From: Acetobacter nitrogenifigens DSM 23921 = NBRC 105050
GTDB taxonomy: Bacteria > Pseudomonadota > Alphaproteobacteria > Acetobacterales > Acetobacteraceae
DNA: 64,000 nucleotides
NCBI RefSeq assembly: GCF_000429165.1
Contig: NZ_AUBI01000012.1
Coordinates: 1 to 64,000 of the forward strand
Direction of reading: 5' to 3'
Made by a program: the position numbers and the translations under genes. Shown one piece after another: positions 40,687-50,279 of the stretch. The notes beneath the pieces are model-generated. The model did not search any database. It was not told the DNA's origin and saw only the letters and a list, made by a program, of their open reading frames with translations. Positions within the stretch are counted from its first letter, which is position 1, and each line of letters starts with the position of its first letter.

Positions 40687-42225
40687 TCAGTTCGCCGAAG
40701 CAGCCCTGGAACGCCCCAGTTTTGCCATGACCAGACCGGGGAAGCGCATGAAAGCGCCTCGTTCGGACGCATCCATGCACCCAAACCACAAGACGCCGTA
40801 AAACACCGCAGAGAGCACGACAAAGGCGAGTGCCGCGACCGAAAGCGACATCTCGACGAGGCTCGCCACGAGCGCCAGAAACCCGACGACAGCCGCGGGC
40901 AGAATGCGCCGGATGGCGGCGCCGAGCGGCCTGTAAAGGCGCACGCTGACCCAACTGCGCACGATAAAGTCGAGCGTCATGCGTAGCGCCCAGGCGAACG
41001 CAGCCCCGATCACGCCAAAGCGGACAAGGCAGATGTAAAGCAGCGGCGTGTAGACAAGGAATTCTCCGATCGACAGCTTCGCGCTGGCGTCGGGACGTCC
41101 GATGCCGTCCAGAAAGCCCGCTGCGATCGAATCGACGCCAGAAATGAACACGCCGAGGCAGAGGAACTTCATGATCGTGCTGCTCTGCGTCGCAAAAGAC
41201 GGATCGATCCACAGCGCCAGAAGCGGGTGGCTGAACAACGCCGCGAACAGGCACACGGGAAACAGCAGGGCCTGAATGGTGAGCACGCTGGTCCGGTAGA
41301 GCGCGACCGTCGTCTCCACATCCCGTCTCCACGACGCGGCGAAGGCTGGAAAAGCCGATCCCGTAACGGCGTTGGTCAGCAGGGAGAACCGACCCACAAC
41401 GTCGGCAGGGGTGGTGTAATAGCTGGTGGCCGCGGCGGAGATGACGCTCGCGATCATGAAACGGTCCATGTAGTTCAGGACCGGATAGGCAATGTTGGAC
41501 ACCGTCATCCAGCCGCCGACCCTGAACAGCGGCGCAAGCAGGCGCGGACGCGCGCGCGCGGTGCGTATCTGCGGCATGAGGCGCAGGCAAATCCTCAGGT
41601 AACTGACCGTCATCCACAGGCGGCACGCCGCAAGGACCAGCATCACCCCGATCAGGTTGTTCCAGACCAGCAACGCCAGCAGCGGTCCGAGGTAATACAT
41701 GATGGAAATCGGGATATTGACCAGATTGGCCGCCCTGAAGGCCTGAAACGCCGTCATCACGCCCCACATGGCGGCGTTCGCCATCACCAGCGGCGCGGTC
41801 GCGCAGAGCACCCACAGGGCGATTGTCGTCTGGCGCTCAAGCTCAGACGGGATTTTCAGCCCGTGATGGACCCAGAAAGCCACCGCCACAGCTGCGATCA
41901 AACCGCCGATCACGCCGAACACCGTCAGCGTGATGATACCGGTGAGCGTGACGTCCGCGGTTTCCTCGTCCGGCTCGTCTGTCGCGCGGTCGGCGATCGT
42001 GCGTGTCAGGGCGCGCCCAAGGCCGAAATCGAAGATGCCGAACGTGCCGACCAGACTCAGCGCGATGCTGAACACGCCCCAGCGCGACAGGCCCAGCAGA
42101 TGAATGAGTTTCGGAGTGACCAGCAGTGCGACGAAAATTGGCGCAATCCGCCCGAGCATGTTCCAGCCGGTATTAGACAGGATGTGCTTCGGCTGAGCGG
42201 GAGAACGAGGGCTGGGGGACGCCAT
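40687..42225 (-). CDS. Polysaccharide/lipid-linked oligosaccharide flippase-like protein
   Basis: This 512-residue protein has about 12-14 hydrophobic helices and the Wzx/MATE-like polysaccharide exporter pattern. Near the start is GWNMLGRIAPIFVALLVTPKLIHLLG, then FGIFDFGLGRALTRTIADRA with the conserved polar residues of the second helix, and DRFMIASVISAAATSYYTTPADVVGRF mid-protein. It would flip undecaprenyl-linked sugars for surface polysaccharide. It is not next to glycosyltransferases apart from the broken one at 33.7 kb, so the polymer is unknown. The gene is transcribed alone. Confidence 0.85.
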   Translation of the reverse strand: MASPSPRSPAQPKHILSNTGWNMLGRIAPIFVALLVTPKLIHLLGLSRWGVFSIALSLVGTFGIFDFGLGRALTRTIADRATDEPDEETADVTLTGIITLTVFGVIGGLIAAVAVAFWVHHGLKIPSELERQTTIALWVLCATAPLVMANAAMWGVMTAFQAFRAANLVNIPISIMYYLGPLLALLVWNNLIGVMLVLAACRLWMTVSYLRICLRLMPQIRTARARPRLLAPLFRVGGWMTVSNIAYPVLNYMDRFMIASVISAAATSYYTTPADVVGRFSLLTNAVTGSAFPAFAASWRRDVETTVALYRTSVLTIQALLFPVCLFAALFSHPLLALWIDPSFATQSSTIMKFLCLGVFISGVDSIAAGFLDGIGRPDASAKLSIGEFLVYTPLLYICLVRFGVIGAAFAWALRMTLDFIVRSWVSVRLYRPLGAAIRRILPAAVVGFLALVASLVEMSLSVAALAFVVLSAVFYGVLWFGCMDASERGAFMRFPGLVMAKLGRSRAASAN

Positions 42226-42507
42226 GAACGGTCAGATCCTGCGAACGGCCGAATGGACCGGCCTTGTGCCAAATAGCGCGCCTGACAATAGCGTATGGCG
42301 GAGTCGAGGACAGGCTCGTTCGATCGCCACGCGTACTGATTATCGCTAGGATCATTATCTAGACGGCGCGAAACGAGCGCGCCAGTGGGCTCGAAGCCCT
42401 TACCGGAAGCGATTCCGGTCATCGGTCGTCCTTACGTGTGAAGAACGACCGGATCGACGCAACGGGGCGGCTGCCGTGAAACGACCACGCGCCCCGCGAT
42501 CAGATGA

Positions 42508-42930
42508 TCAGGCGACGATTTCCGTCTCGGCGAAGAAGAAGCGGATCTCGTTCGCCGCGTTCTCTGCGCTGTCGGAACCGTGGACGGAGTTCGCTTCGAT
42601 GCTCTCGGCGAACTGCGCGCGGATCGTGCCGGCGTCGGCCTTCTTCGGGTCGGTCGCGCCCATGACTTCACGGTTCTTCAGAACCGCGTTCTCGCCCTCG
42701 AGAACCTGCAGCACGACAGGGCCGGAGATCATGAAGGAGACCAGATCGCCGTAGAAGGGACGCTCTTTGTGGACAGCATAGAAAGCGCCAGCCTGGGCTT
42801 CCGTCAGCTGCACGCGCTTCTGGCCGACGATGCGCAGACCGGCGTCTTCGAACACGGCGTTGATCTTGCCGGTCAGGTTGCGGCGGGTCGCATCGGGCTT
42901 GATGATGGAGAGTGTGCGTTCAACGGCCAT
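42508..42930 (-). CDS. ndk: Nucleoside diphosphate kinase
   Basis: This 140-residue enzyme has the phosphorylated His117 in NSVHGSDS and the family marks [34 protein letters not shown] and [21 protein letters not shown]. It moves the gamma phosphate from ATP to other nucleoside diphosphates. Length and motifs are standard. It is transcribed alone on the minus strand, divergent from the ABC-F ATPase gene. Confidence 0.97.
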   Translation of the reverse strand: MAVERTLSIIKPDATRRNLTGKINAVFEDAGLRIVGQKRVQLTEAQAGAFYAVHKERPFYGDLVSFMISGPVVLQVLEGENAVLKNREVMGATDPKKADAGTIRAQFAESIEANSVHGSDSAENAANEIRFFFAETEIVA

Positions 42931-43153
42931 GGTCGGCTCCCAGTTCTCACGTGAAGCGGATCGCCGTTACGACGGCCCGCAGGCAGCGCCCATCTAGAGC
43001 ATTCCGCGCCCGACGGGTAGGCCCCCGCAGCGCAGAACCGCCTGTGAAACGATATGGTCATGCGTTCGGACGGTTCGCGTTCGCACGTATGACTATGGTA
43101 TCCCACCCGTCGCACATCGTCCTTCGCCGCCAACTTCCCCAAGCGAGATCCCG

Positions 43154-45049
43154 TTGAGCCTGCTTATCATCACCGACCTCACCCTTCGCATCGCCGGACG
43201 GACGCTGCTCGATCACGCCAGCCTTTCGATCGAACCCGGCCGAAAAGTCGGCCTGATCGGCAGGAACGGCGCGGGCAAATCGACGCTGCTCGCCGCGATC
43301 GCCGGGGACATCGCACCGGATGACGGGACGATCAGGCTGTCGGCGCGCGCGCGAATGGGGCGTGTGAAGCAGGAGGCGCCGTCTGGACCCGCCTCCCTGC
43401 TGGAGACCGTGCTTGCGGGCGATCTGGAGCGCGCGTCCCTCCTCGCCGAGGCTGAAACCGCGACCGATGGAGCGCGGATCGCCGAGGTCCACGACCGACT
43501 CGCCGCCATTCAGGCCGACAGCGCGCCTGCGCGGGCCGGGACTATCCTCGCCGGTCTGGGCTTTGACGCGGAGGCTCAGGCTCGCCCCGTCTCGGACTTC
43601 TCCGGCGGCTGGCGTATGCGCGTGGCTCTGGCCACCGCGCTGTTCCTCAATCCCGATCTGCTGATCCTCGACGAACCAACCAACCATCTCGACCTTGAAG
43701 CGTCGCTCTGGCTCGAAGGCTGGCTGGCTCGCTTTTCCGGGGCTGCGCTGATCGTCAGCCATGATCGCGGGCTGCTGGATTCAACGGTGGACGCCATTGC
43801 GCATCTCGACCGCGGCAAGCTGTCCCTGACGCCGGGCGGCTATGAGGAATTCGTCCGCATCCGCACCGAACAGGCCTTGCAACAGGCGCGCGCAGCGGAG
43901 CGGGTTGCGGCCCAGCGCGCGCACATGCAGTCCTTCGTGGACCGCTTCCGCGCGAAAGCCACGAAGGCGAAACAAGCGCAGGCGCGCATCAAGGCGCTGG
44001 AAAAACTGCCAGTCATCGAAAACGTCGTGGAGGACGCCCCTACCCGCTTTGCGTTCCCCGAGCCCGAACAATTGCCGCCGCCCATGCTGACTATGGACCG
44101 CGTGACGGCGGGCTATGACGGGCGGCCGATCCTGTCGAACCTGACGCTTCGCCTCGATATGGAGGACCGGATTGCGTTGCTGGGCGCGAACGGCAACGGC
44201 AAATCGACCTTCGCCAAGCTTGTGGCCGGGCGCATGGAGCCGATGTCCGGCTCGATCAGCCGCAGCTCCAAGATGCGGGTTGGCTATTTTGCGCAGCACC
44301 AGACCGAAGAACTGGTGATGGGCGACACCCCGATAAACCACATGGCCCGCGCCCTGCCGCAGGCGGCGCCAGCAGTCGTACGCGCGCAGCTCGCGCGCTT
44401 CGGGCTGGATGCGGGCAAGGCGGAAAGCCGCGTTTCTGACCTGTCAGGCGGCGAGAAAGCGCGTCTCCTGTTGGCGCTGGCGACACGCGACGCCCCGCAA
44501 TTGCTGATCCTCGACGAACCGACGAACCATCTCGACCTCGACGCCAAGGACGCCCTGATCCGCGCGCTATCTGCGTTTGAAGGGGCGGTGCTGCTGATCA
44601 GCCATGATCCGCATCTTGTCGAGCTTGTGGCCGACCGGCTCTGGCTGGTCGCCGATGGCAAGGTGACGCCTTTCGAAGGCGACATGAGCGAATACCGGAC
44701 ATGGCTGTCCGAACGCGCGCGCGCGGCCTCCCGCGCGGCTTCGTCGAAATCCGACGCCGCGCCCGCCGCGCGCAAGGAGGACCGACGGGAACGCGCGGAG
44801 GCCCGCAAGGCTCTGGCGCCGTTGCGCAAACGGGTGAAAGACGCGGAAACGCTGATGAGCCGTCTAGGAAGCGAACACGCGACGATCGAGGCGAAGCTGG
44901 CCGATCCGGGGCTTTACGCGTCGTCCGCCACACAGGAACTGACGAAGCTGACGACGAGGCTCGCGGCGGTAAAGCGCGAACAGGAGAAAGCGGAGGAGGT
45001 GTGGTTCGAGGCTCAGGCTGAGCTTGATGAGGCGTCTCAGGCCGCCTGA
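43154..45049 (+). CDS. ABC-F family ATPase
   Basis: This 631-residue soluble protein has two ABC domains and no membrane part. The first has GRNGAGKST, SDFSGGWRMRVALATALF and LLILDEPTNHLDLEA. The second has GANGNGKST, SDLSGGEKARLLLALAT and LLILDEPTNHLDLDA. The linker between them and a C-terminal Arg/Ala/Glu-rich coiled coil (ERAEARKALAPLRKRVKDAE) place it near the Uup/YheS group. ABC-F proteins act on the ribosome or in DNA transposition control. The frame starts with TTG at 43154 without a strong ribosome site. Confidence 0.93.
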   Translation: MSLLIITDLTLRIAGRTLLDHASLSIEPGRKVGLIGRNGAGKSTLLAAIAGDIAPDDGTIRLSARARMGRVKQEAPSGPASLLETVLAGDLERASLLAEAETATDGARIAEVHDRLAAIQADSAPARAGTILAGLGFDAEAQARPVSDFSGGWRMRVALATALFLNPDLLILDEPTNHLDLEASLWLEGWLARFSGAALIVSHDRGLLDSTVDAIAHLDRGKLSLTPGGYEEFVRIRTEQALQQARAAERVAAQRAHMQSFVDRFRAKATKAKQAQARIKALEKLPVIENVVEDAPTRFAFPEPEQLPPPMLTMDRVTAGYDGRPILSNLTLRLDMEDRIALLGANGNGKSTFAKLVAGRMEPMSGSISRSSKMRVGYFAQHQTEELVMGDTPINHMARALPQAAPAVVRAQLARFGLDAGKAESRVSDLSGGEKARLLLALATRDAPQLLILDEPTNHLDLDAKDALIRALSAFEGAVLLISHDPHLVELVADRLWLVADGKVTPFEGDMSEYRTWLSERARAASRAASSKSDAAPAARKEDRRERAEARKALAPLRKRVKDAETLMSRLGSEHATIEAKLADPGLYASSATQELTKLTTRLAAVKREQEKAEEVWFEAQAELDEASQAA

Positions 45050-45196
45050 TCAAGCCATCTCCCGGATCGGGCGGTTGGGGTCGCAGTTGCGGCCGCCAGA
45101 CGACGAAACGCCGCTTTCAGCGCTGACGCAACAGTTTCTGCTATTCCTGCCGATACACGTCATGTTTTCTTACACGCGCAGCACGGACCGCGCCTG

Positions 45197-46087
45197 TCAT
45201 CTGACTTCCCGCGACGGAACAGGCACGTTGCACAACGCAACGCCGTGCGCCGCACGCACGAAGAACGGATCGGTCCGCGCAGCCCGCGCATCCAGATAGG
45301 CCGCGAACGTTGGGCTGTCGGTTCGCATCGTCTGCACATGAGGACGCGCCGCCTGCGGCAGATCAGCGGCGAGAGTCATGCTTTTGATCGGAACGTCCTG
45401 ATGCGCGTCGGTGTAAAAACCTAACGCCCCTGTCCCACGTCGAAGAGCGCCGAAATACTCCATGCCGACAAGGACGCGCCCGACGACCGCCAGATTACGA
45501 TCAAGCTGTCTCGGAGCCTCACCGTTCACCACGTAAAGCTCCCGCCCGTCCCCGGTGTCAGGCGGCATTTCACGCCCCACGCCAACGGTTCCGTAACACT
45601 GCGCGGGCCAGACACGCGCCCCGTCGCTTCCCGCAGCCCATCCCGCCGCAAGTCCGGCCTGCGGCGCGTAGGGGTCGGGGTAGCCGAGCGGACGAAACGC
45701 GACACCCGCCAGAGGCCTGTCGTATTCCGCCGGGGGCTGTTCGACGAAACCTTTCGGAGACGCCGTCTTCTCGTCCCGCACGCGCCACTGCACGACATAA
45801 TCATCCTGCACGCGGGTGATGGCGCCGCCGTCCCACGCATGGGCTTGCGCAAGACGCACGACATTCGCGACGTGAACTGGCGCGAAATCAGGAGCAAGCT
45901 CGATCACGACTCTCCCGCCATCGGCCATGACCATCTGCAACAGTCGCTCCGGGGCGACGGTCCTCCATGCGCTGTCCGGCGCATGGGCGACGATTTCGGC
46001 GGGCGTCGGCGCAGCCGCGTGAGCTGCGACGTTCGAAAGCAGGAAAGCCAGGACGGCATGATTCAGGCGCATCGAAAAAGAATGCAT
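45197..46087 (-). CDS. Exported cyclophilin-type peptidyl-prolyl isomerase
   Basis: This 296-residue protein has a signal peptide (MRLNHAVLAFLLSNVAAHAA) and a divergent cyclophilin domain: GGRVVIELAPDFAPVHVANVVRLAQAHAWDGGAITRVQDDYVVQWR at the start, then a long insert (GYPDPYAPQAGLAAGW) and ARVWPAQCYGTVGVGRE, ELYVVNGEAPRQLDRNLAVVGRVLVGME at the end. It would catalyse proline isomerisation in the periplasm. It is longer than E. coli PpiA (190) because of the insert and tail. ATG at MRLNH may be the true start. Confidence 0.85.
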   Translation of the reverse strand: MHSFSMRLNHAVLAFLLSNVAAHAAAPTPAEIVAHAPDSAWRTVAPERLLQMVMADGGRVVIELAPDFAPVHVANVVRLAQAHAWDGGAITRVQDDYVVQWRVRDEKTASPKGFVEQPPAEYDRPLAGVAFRPLGYPDPYAPQAGLAAGWAAGSDGARVWPAQCYGTVGVGREMPPDTGDGRELYVVNGEAPRQLDRNLAVVGRVLVGMEYFGALRRGTGALGFYTDAHQDVPIKSMTLAADLPQAARPHVQTMRTDSPTFAAYLDARAARTDPFFVRAAHGVALCNVPVPSREVR

Positions 46088-46172
46088 GTTTATTTCGGAA
46101 ACGGATAGATCTCTGGAATCAAAACAGGGCGGGGCGGCGAATCATGACCGCCGGGGCGTTTACGGCGGCCAT

Positions 46173-46988
46173 TCAGCCACCCGTTTGCGTTTTCCTGAAG
46201 CTGGCGGGCGACACGCCCAGCAAGTGCGTGAAGGCTTTTGCAAACGCGCTCAGGGATGCGTACCCCGCTTCGGCGGCGACATCCGTCACGCGCGCTCCCT
46301 CCGCAAGCAGGACCGCCGCATGAAAAAGACGAACCTGCGTGATCCAGTCCTGCCAGGTCATTTTCGTCTCAGCACGGAAATGACGACGAAAACTGCGTTC
46401 CGACATGCCTGCGCGTCCTACCGCCTGCGCCAGATCCGTCTCGGCAGGACAAGCTAAGGCCGCGTCCATGGCCCGCGCCAACGATGGGTGGGCCGCACGT
46501 GGCAGCGTGAAGCGACGCTCAGCTTTTTCCCGCATCTGCTCAAGGCAGAGCAAGCCCAAAGTATTGAAAAAACTTATGGCGACCGAGTCATGTTCCGCCG
46601 AGTCCACGCTCCAGCGAAGGGTATGAAACAGCATTTCCTGCAACAGAGCGGTCACAGGAAACGTCTGGATATGTTCAGCGCGATCAGGGGGAAACTGAGC
46701 CGGATCAAAATAGACCGACACCCCCTCCAGGTCGCGGATCATGGTCCGATGCCGCGTCCCCGCTGGAATCCATATGGCGTGGGCGGCGGGCAGCAGATAT
46801 CGCCCCTCCCGAGCTTCGATCTGCGTCGCGCCGCGTCTTGCGTAAGTGATCTGATGACAGGGATGCTCATGCCAATCGTAGAAGACTGGCGTGGATGGAT
46901 TACGAAACGCAAAACCGGGCGTCCCCGGCCCATCAAGCCTGTTTTCTATCAGAACGCTCAGCGTCTCTCTGGCTGTCAGGGTCTTCAT
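46173..46988 (-). CDS. AraC-family transcriptional regulator
   Basis: This 271-residue protein has an N-terminal cupin domain (VFYDWHEHPCHQITYARRGATQI, then HAIWIPAGTRHRTMIRD) and two helix-turn-helix motifs at the C-terminus (DLAQAVGRAGMSERSFRRHF and RVTDVAAEAGYASLSAFAKAF). The start at 46988 avoids a TTG that would add MSERRP. It is divergent from a methyltransferase gene with a directly repeated TGGCCGA in between, so control of that gene is likely. The cupin ligand is unknown. Confidence 0.9.
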   Translation of the reverse strand: MKTLTARETLSVLIENRLDGPGTPGFAFRNPSTPVFYDWHEHPCHQITYARRGATQIEAREGRYLLPAAHAIWIPAGTRHRTMIRDLEGVSVYFDPAQFPPDRAEHIQTFPVTALLQEMLFHTLRWSVDSAEHDSVAISFFNTLGLLCLEQMREKAERRFTLPRAAHPSLARAMDAALACPAETDLAQAVGRAGMSERSFRRHFRAETKMTWQDWITQVRLFHAAVLLAEGARVTDVAAEAGYASLSAFAKAFTHLLGVSPASFRKTQTGG

Positions 46989-47016
46989 TGGCCGACGTTC
47001 GCTCAAATATGGCCGA
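46989..47016. promoter_or_regulatory. Direct repeat, candidate AraC-type operator
   Basis: TGGCCGA occurs at 46989-46995 and again at 47010-47016, 21 bases apart (two helical turns), the usual form of an AraC-family site. An inverted CGGCCA follows at 47028-47033. The repeats lie between the AraC regulator and the methyltransferase gene. Confidence 0.4.
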
Positions 47017-47076
47017 TCAGCGTCAGACGGCCAATCGCCACTTCTTTATCCTGAACGCATAAAGAAGGAAAGAACG

Positions 47077-47859
47077 ATGATCGAACCGTCCGCCTCACAC
47101 GCAGCCCGCATAGTTTCGCAATTCACGCGTTGGGCGAAACCGTTTTCCGAATTGCCTATCCACGCCGAAACAGACAGCATGGCGCAGACCGTCGCCGCCT
47201 GTTCTATCGCCAAGGGCATGAAGACGCTCGACGTCGCCTGCGGGCCGGGAATCGTCGCCTGTGAACTGGCGCGATCAGAGGCGCAGGTCACCGGCGTCGA
47301 TCTGACGCCGGCCATGATCGAGCAGGCGCGCCAGCGTGCGCACAGGCTGGGTTGTGACGTGGATTTTCAAATCGGCGACGCACAACATCTGACATTCGAA
47401 GATGCAAGCTTCGACAGGGTTGTGACGCGTTACAGCTTTCATCATATGCAGGAACCGGGAAAAACTCTGACAGAAATGGCGCGCGTGTGCCGCCCGGACG
47501 GCATGATCATCGTGATCGACGCAACCCCGACGCCCGAATGTCAAAAGGCATATGACTACGCCGAAACACTCCGTGATCCTTCGCATACCTCGGCCCTGAC
47601 ACTGTCGCAGTTGCACGCGCTGGGCGCCGAAGCAGGACTGTCTCTCGTGGCGACCTATCAGTATCGTCTCGAATCCAGATTGTCGGATCAGGTCGCTCCT
47701 GAAGACTGGCCCGCACTGCAGGCGCTGTTTGCAAGGGACATCGCCTCCGGAAAGAATACTCTGGGCATGGACGCATGGGAGGCGGAAGACGGCGTTCGCT
47801 TTTATTTTCCAATTTCAATCGTCGTTTGGAAAAAGAGTTCGGTCACGCCCGTCGCGTAG
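47077..47859 (+). CDS. Class I SAM-dependent methyltransferase
   Basis: This 260-residue protein starts at ATG 47077 with GAAGGAAAG upstream. Rossmann-like methyltransferase motifs are TLDVACGPGIVACELA (SAM-binding loop), VTGVDLTPAMIEQARQRA and FDRVVTRYSFHHMQEPGKTL, then RVCRPDGMIIVID. This is the UbiE/Coq5-like Methyltransf_11 group. Substrate is unknown. It is divergent from an AraC regulator, likely its controller. The frame could extend upstream, but those residues run through the AraC gene region and are not likely. Confidence 0.88.
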   Translation: MIEPSASHAARIVSQFTRWAKPFSELPIHAETDSMAQTVAACSIAKGMKTLDVACGPGIVACELARSEAQVTGVDLTPAMIEQARQRAHRLGCDVDFQIGDAQHLTFEDASFDRVVTRYSFHHMQEPGKTLTEMARVCRPDGMIIVIDATPTPECQKAYDYAETLRDPSHTSALTLSQLHALGAEAGLSLVATYQYRLESRLSDQVAPEDWPALQALFARDIASGKNTLGMDAWEAEDGVRFYFPISIVVWKKSSVTPVA

Positions 47860-48079
47860 CGCGAATAATTTTTTCCTGCGCGATAGCCGCTATCAGGCCC
47901 CGGCGCAGACAAATCCGGCGAAGCGGGCACAAGAGACGCGTCTTTCCATGGAGTGCTCATTCAGGATCTTGGGCCACGCCAATATTGCGACAGCCGTCAT
48001 GCTTCTCGGAACCTGCCTTCATCCCACCCGGCAAGTTGCATCGACCAGCGTGCAATTACAGGTCCGCGCCCGGAACGCC

Positions 48080-48556
48080 TTAACTCGCGCCCTCCTCGAA
48101 GCGTATCTGTGACGGGTCGATGGCTTCGCTCGGAGCATGATCCGGAACGATGGTTTTCGATGAGGACGGAGGCGCAGCACCCGCCTTCCCTGCCGCCGCG
48201 TTCGCACAGGGCTGCGGGCGGCGGCGCGGTGGACCCGCTCCGTTAGAGGCGTCGGCATACTGACCGCCGCCAGCATCGTCCGGCGCGCCCATGCCGCCTC
48301 CCCCCATACCGCCGCCGCCCATGCCGCCCCCATAACCGGAAAGACCGCTCAGACCACGCATGCCCATACCCAGACCGCTTCCCACTCCCCCGCCGATCAA
48401 CCCGCCAGCGAGGCCGCCGACCATGCCCGCGCCGCGACCGATCGAACTCATCAGCGAACCATGGGGGGCTTTTCCACAGCTTTGGTTATTGTCATCGTGC
48501 GACCCGGAGCATGCCGCGAGCGTCAGGGACGCGAGCAATCCCGCGCACAGTTTCAT
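48080..48556 (-). CDS. Gly-rich putative lipoprotein
   Basis: From ATG at 48554-48556 the 158-residue product starts MKLCAGLLASLTLAACSGS, a lipoprotein signal with lipobox LAAC. It continues with a long Gly-rich segment (GMVGGLAGGLIGGGVGSGLG and repeats of GGGMG) and a polar tail. The Gly-rich part resembles glycine-zipper proteins that pack in membranes. An upstream in-frame start at MSLKSLAV is possible. No function is known. Confidence 0.6.
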   Translation of the reverse strand: MKLCAGLLASLTLAACSGSHDDNNQSCGKAPHGSLMSSIGRGAGMVGGLAGGLIGGGVGSGLGMGMRGLSGLSGYGGGMGGGGMGGGGMGAPDDAGGGQYADASNGAGPPRRRPQPCANAAAGKAGAAPPSSSKTIVPDHAPSEAIDPSQIRFEEGAS

Positions 48557-48809
48557 CACAGGTTTACTCAAAGTGCGCGCCCTCAACACCGCGAGCGATT
48601 TCAGGCTCATGGAACGCCAGAACGCTCGAAACCACCATATGGAAGGCCCGCCCTGCGCAGTCCTCTCTCGGCCCGGAGTATCCTCCGGGGGAGCGGCATC
48701 GCACAGCGCATGAACCGTCACGAACTGTTATTGAACGCGACGAAAACGACTCTCCCGTTTCCGCGCGTAACAGAGCCGCACATAATCAGATGAAGTGGCG
48801 ATCAGGCCT

Positions 48810-50279
48810 TCAGGCGGAAGCGTAAGGATCCGCGACTTGCGGCCAGAGAGGACGCCCCGCGCGAGGCAAATCGAGTTCCGCCATATCGGGCCTTACGCAG
48901 CCCGGCGCCGAAACGAAGAGAACTTCCGAAGCGACGCCGACGAAGCGATTGTAAAAATGTTGCGCTGACTTCACGATCACCGCACGTTTGCTCGACAGGT
49001 CGATTCCAAGGTTCGTGAAGGCTTCAGGCGAAAACGTCTGCTGGCGTCTGGAAACAATGACGACGTCAACCCCTTCGACTTCCAGCCACGCAGCCGCCCC
49101 CAAGGAAGAACGGCCTCCGCCCAGCCCCACCTGCAAAAGTTCGTCCGTCACCCCACGAACGACGCCCGTTACATCCAGCGGATCGCTGGAGGTCAGCCCG
49201 CATTTGCCGCCGACGCGCAGGGTCAAGGTTTCCCCGGCGCCTGCCTCAAGACACGCCGATACGACCATCGGGTCCCAGATACACCCAAGAGCCACTCCCT
49301 CGACGCCGCTATCAAGAAGGTGGCGCAGAACAACCGTATTATCAGAGGGCGCGCCGCCGCCCGCGTTATCTGAAACGTCCGCTAGCACCAGCGGCCTGCC
49401 TGGCGGAGCGGTGAGAATACGTTCGATTGCTTCGTCGACGGACAGGAGACTGGCTTCATTCGCCTCTCGCATGTCCCATATTTCCTGGGCTAGGCGGGCG
49501 GCGAGATCGGCGGCTCGTCCCGCGTCCCCGTCAGCGATAACCAGCGTCTTTGCGCCAACGTCCGGAACGTCCGCCCAGGGGAAGCCATGGGCAAAGGAGA
49601 CCGAAAGAATCCCGTCCTTTCCTTCGAGCGCCTGCATTCTGTCGACGAAGGAGCGCACCGGCTCGTGCGGCGTACGCCAGACCGAGAGCATACGGCAATC
49701 GTGCTCAGCCATGACCGGGTTTATGCGTCCTTCAGCGGTATCGACCGCCAGACGATAAAGTTCGATCGCTCGCGGTTCGATATCGTCGTGCGGATACTCC
49801 TTGTACAAAACGATCAGGTTTGCGCTCTCTCGCATTTTTTTTGTCAAATGACAGTGCAAATCAAGAACGGTTCCTACGACTGCGTCAGTACCGACTATGG
49901 CGCGCACGTGAGCGAGCATGTCACCCTCACAATCATCATAGCCCACAGCCACCATCGCGCCGTGCATGGACAAAAGAACGACGTCAACCGGCAACGCCGC
50001 CTTCAGGTCATCCATGATGTATCCGCGTATTTCCTCATAAACGCCACGCAACGTCAGGCCTGCGGGTTGCGCGAATGAGCACACGCTTTCAATAATCTCA
50101 TGCCCCTCGGCCTCCGCGAGTTGTCGCCATGCTTTCAGCGGCACGCTGGCCATTGTTGTCGGGTGGTCGGTGGCGCCGTTACGGAACCAGTCACGGTCGC
50201 CCATGAACGCGCTGCGCCCGGTCATGATCGGCGAGAACGTATTTGTTTCTGTCCCGAACGTCGCTATGAAAATTCTCAT
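48810..50279 (-). CDS. M81-family metallopeptidase (MlrC-like)
   Basis: This 489-residue protein fits peptidase family M81: FGTETNTFSPIMTGRSAF at the start, SMHGAMVAVGYDDCEGDML (104 onward), VLDLHCHLTKKM (140 onward) with metal-binding His, YPHDDIEP, and a C-terminal domain with VLADVSDNAGGGAPSDNTVVL. MlrC of sphingomonads, a member, cuts linearised microcystin. The start overlaps the G3E GTPase stop by 4 bp, so it is the last gene of a coupled trio with the D-aminoacylase-like and GTPase genes. It probably hydrolyses a short or modified peptide in the cytoplasm. Confidence 0.9.
   Translation of the reverse strand: MRIFIATFGTETNTFSPIMTGRSAFMGDRDWFRNGATDHPTTMASVPLKAWRQLAEAEGHEIIESVCSFAQPAGLTLRGVYEEIRGYIMDDLKAALPVDVVLLSMHGAMVAVGYDDCEGDMLAHVRAIVGTDAVVGTVLDLHCHLTKKMRESANLIVLYKEYPHDDIEPRAIELYRLAVDTAEGRINPVMAEHDCRMLSVWRTPHEPVRSFVDRMQALEGKDGILSVSFAHGFPWADVPDVGAKTLVIADGDAGRAADLAARLAQEIWDMREANEASLLSVDEAIERILTAPPGRPLVLADVSDNAGGGAPSDNTVVLRHLLDSGVEGVALGCIWDPMVVSACLEAGAGETLTLRVGGKCGLTSSDPLDVTGVVRGVTDELLQVGLGGGRSSLGAAAWLEVEGVDVVIVSRRQQTFSPEAFTNLGIDLSSKRAVIVKSAQHFYNRFVGVASEVLFVSAPGCVRPDMAELDLPRAGRPLWPQVADPYASA

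Noticed and set aside
39583-40986. 467-codon plus-strand frame opposite the PepSY gene
   Set aside because: It lies antisense to a clearly coding membrane-protein gene and its product is Arg/His/Gln-rich without any family pattern.
40448-41815. 455-codon frame overlapping the flippase and PepSY genes
   Set aside because: Same-strand alternate frame with Arg/Ala-rich content and no domain; both overlapped genes have clear families.
42320-42340. GTTCGATC resembling a tRNA T-loop upstream of the flippase gene
   Set aside because: No acceptor stem, anticodon arm or D arm could be drawn around it.
47729-48112. Plus-strand frame with a hydrophobic stretch after the methyltransferase gene
   Set aside because: Overlaps the methyltransferase end, has no ribosome site at the internal ATG, and no family resemblance.
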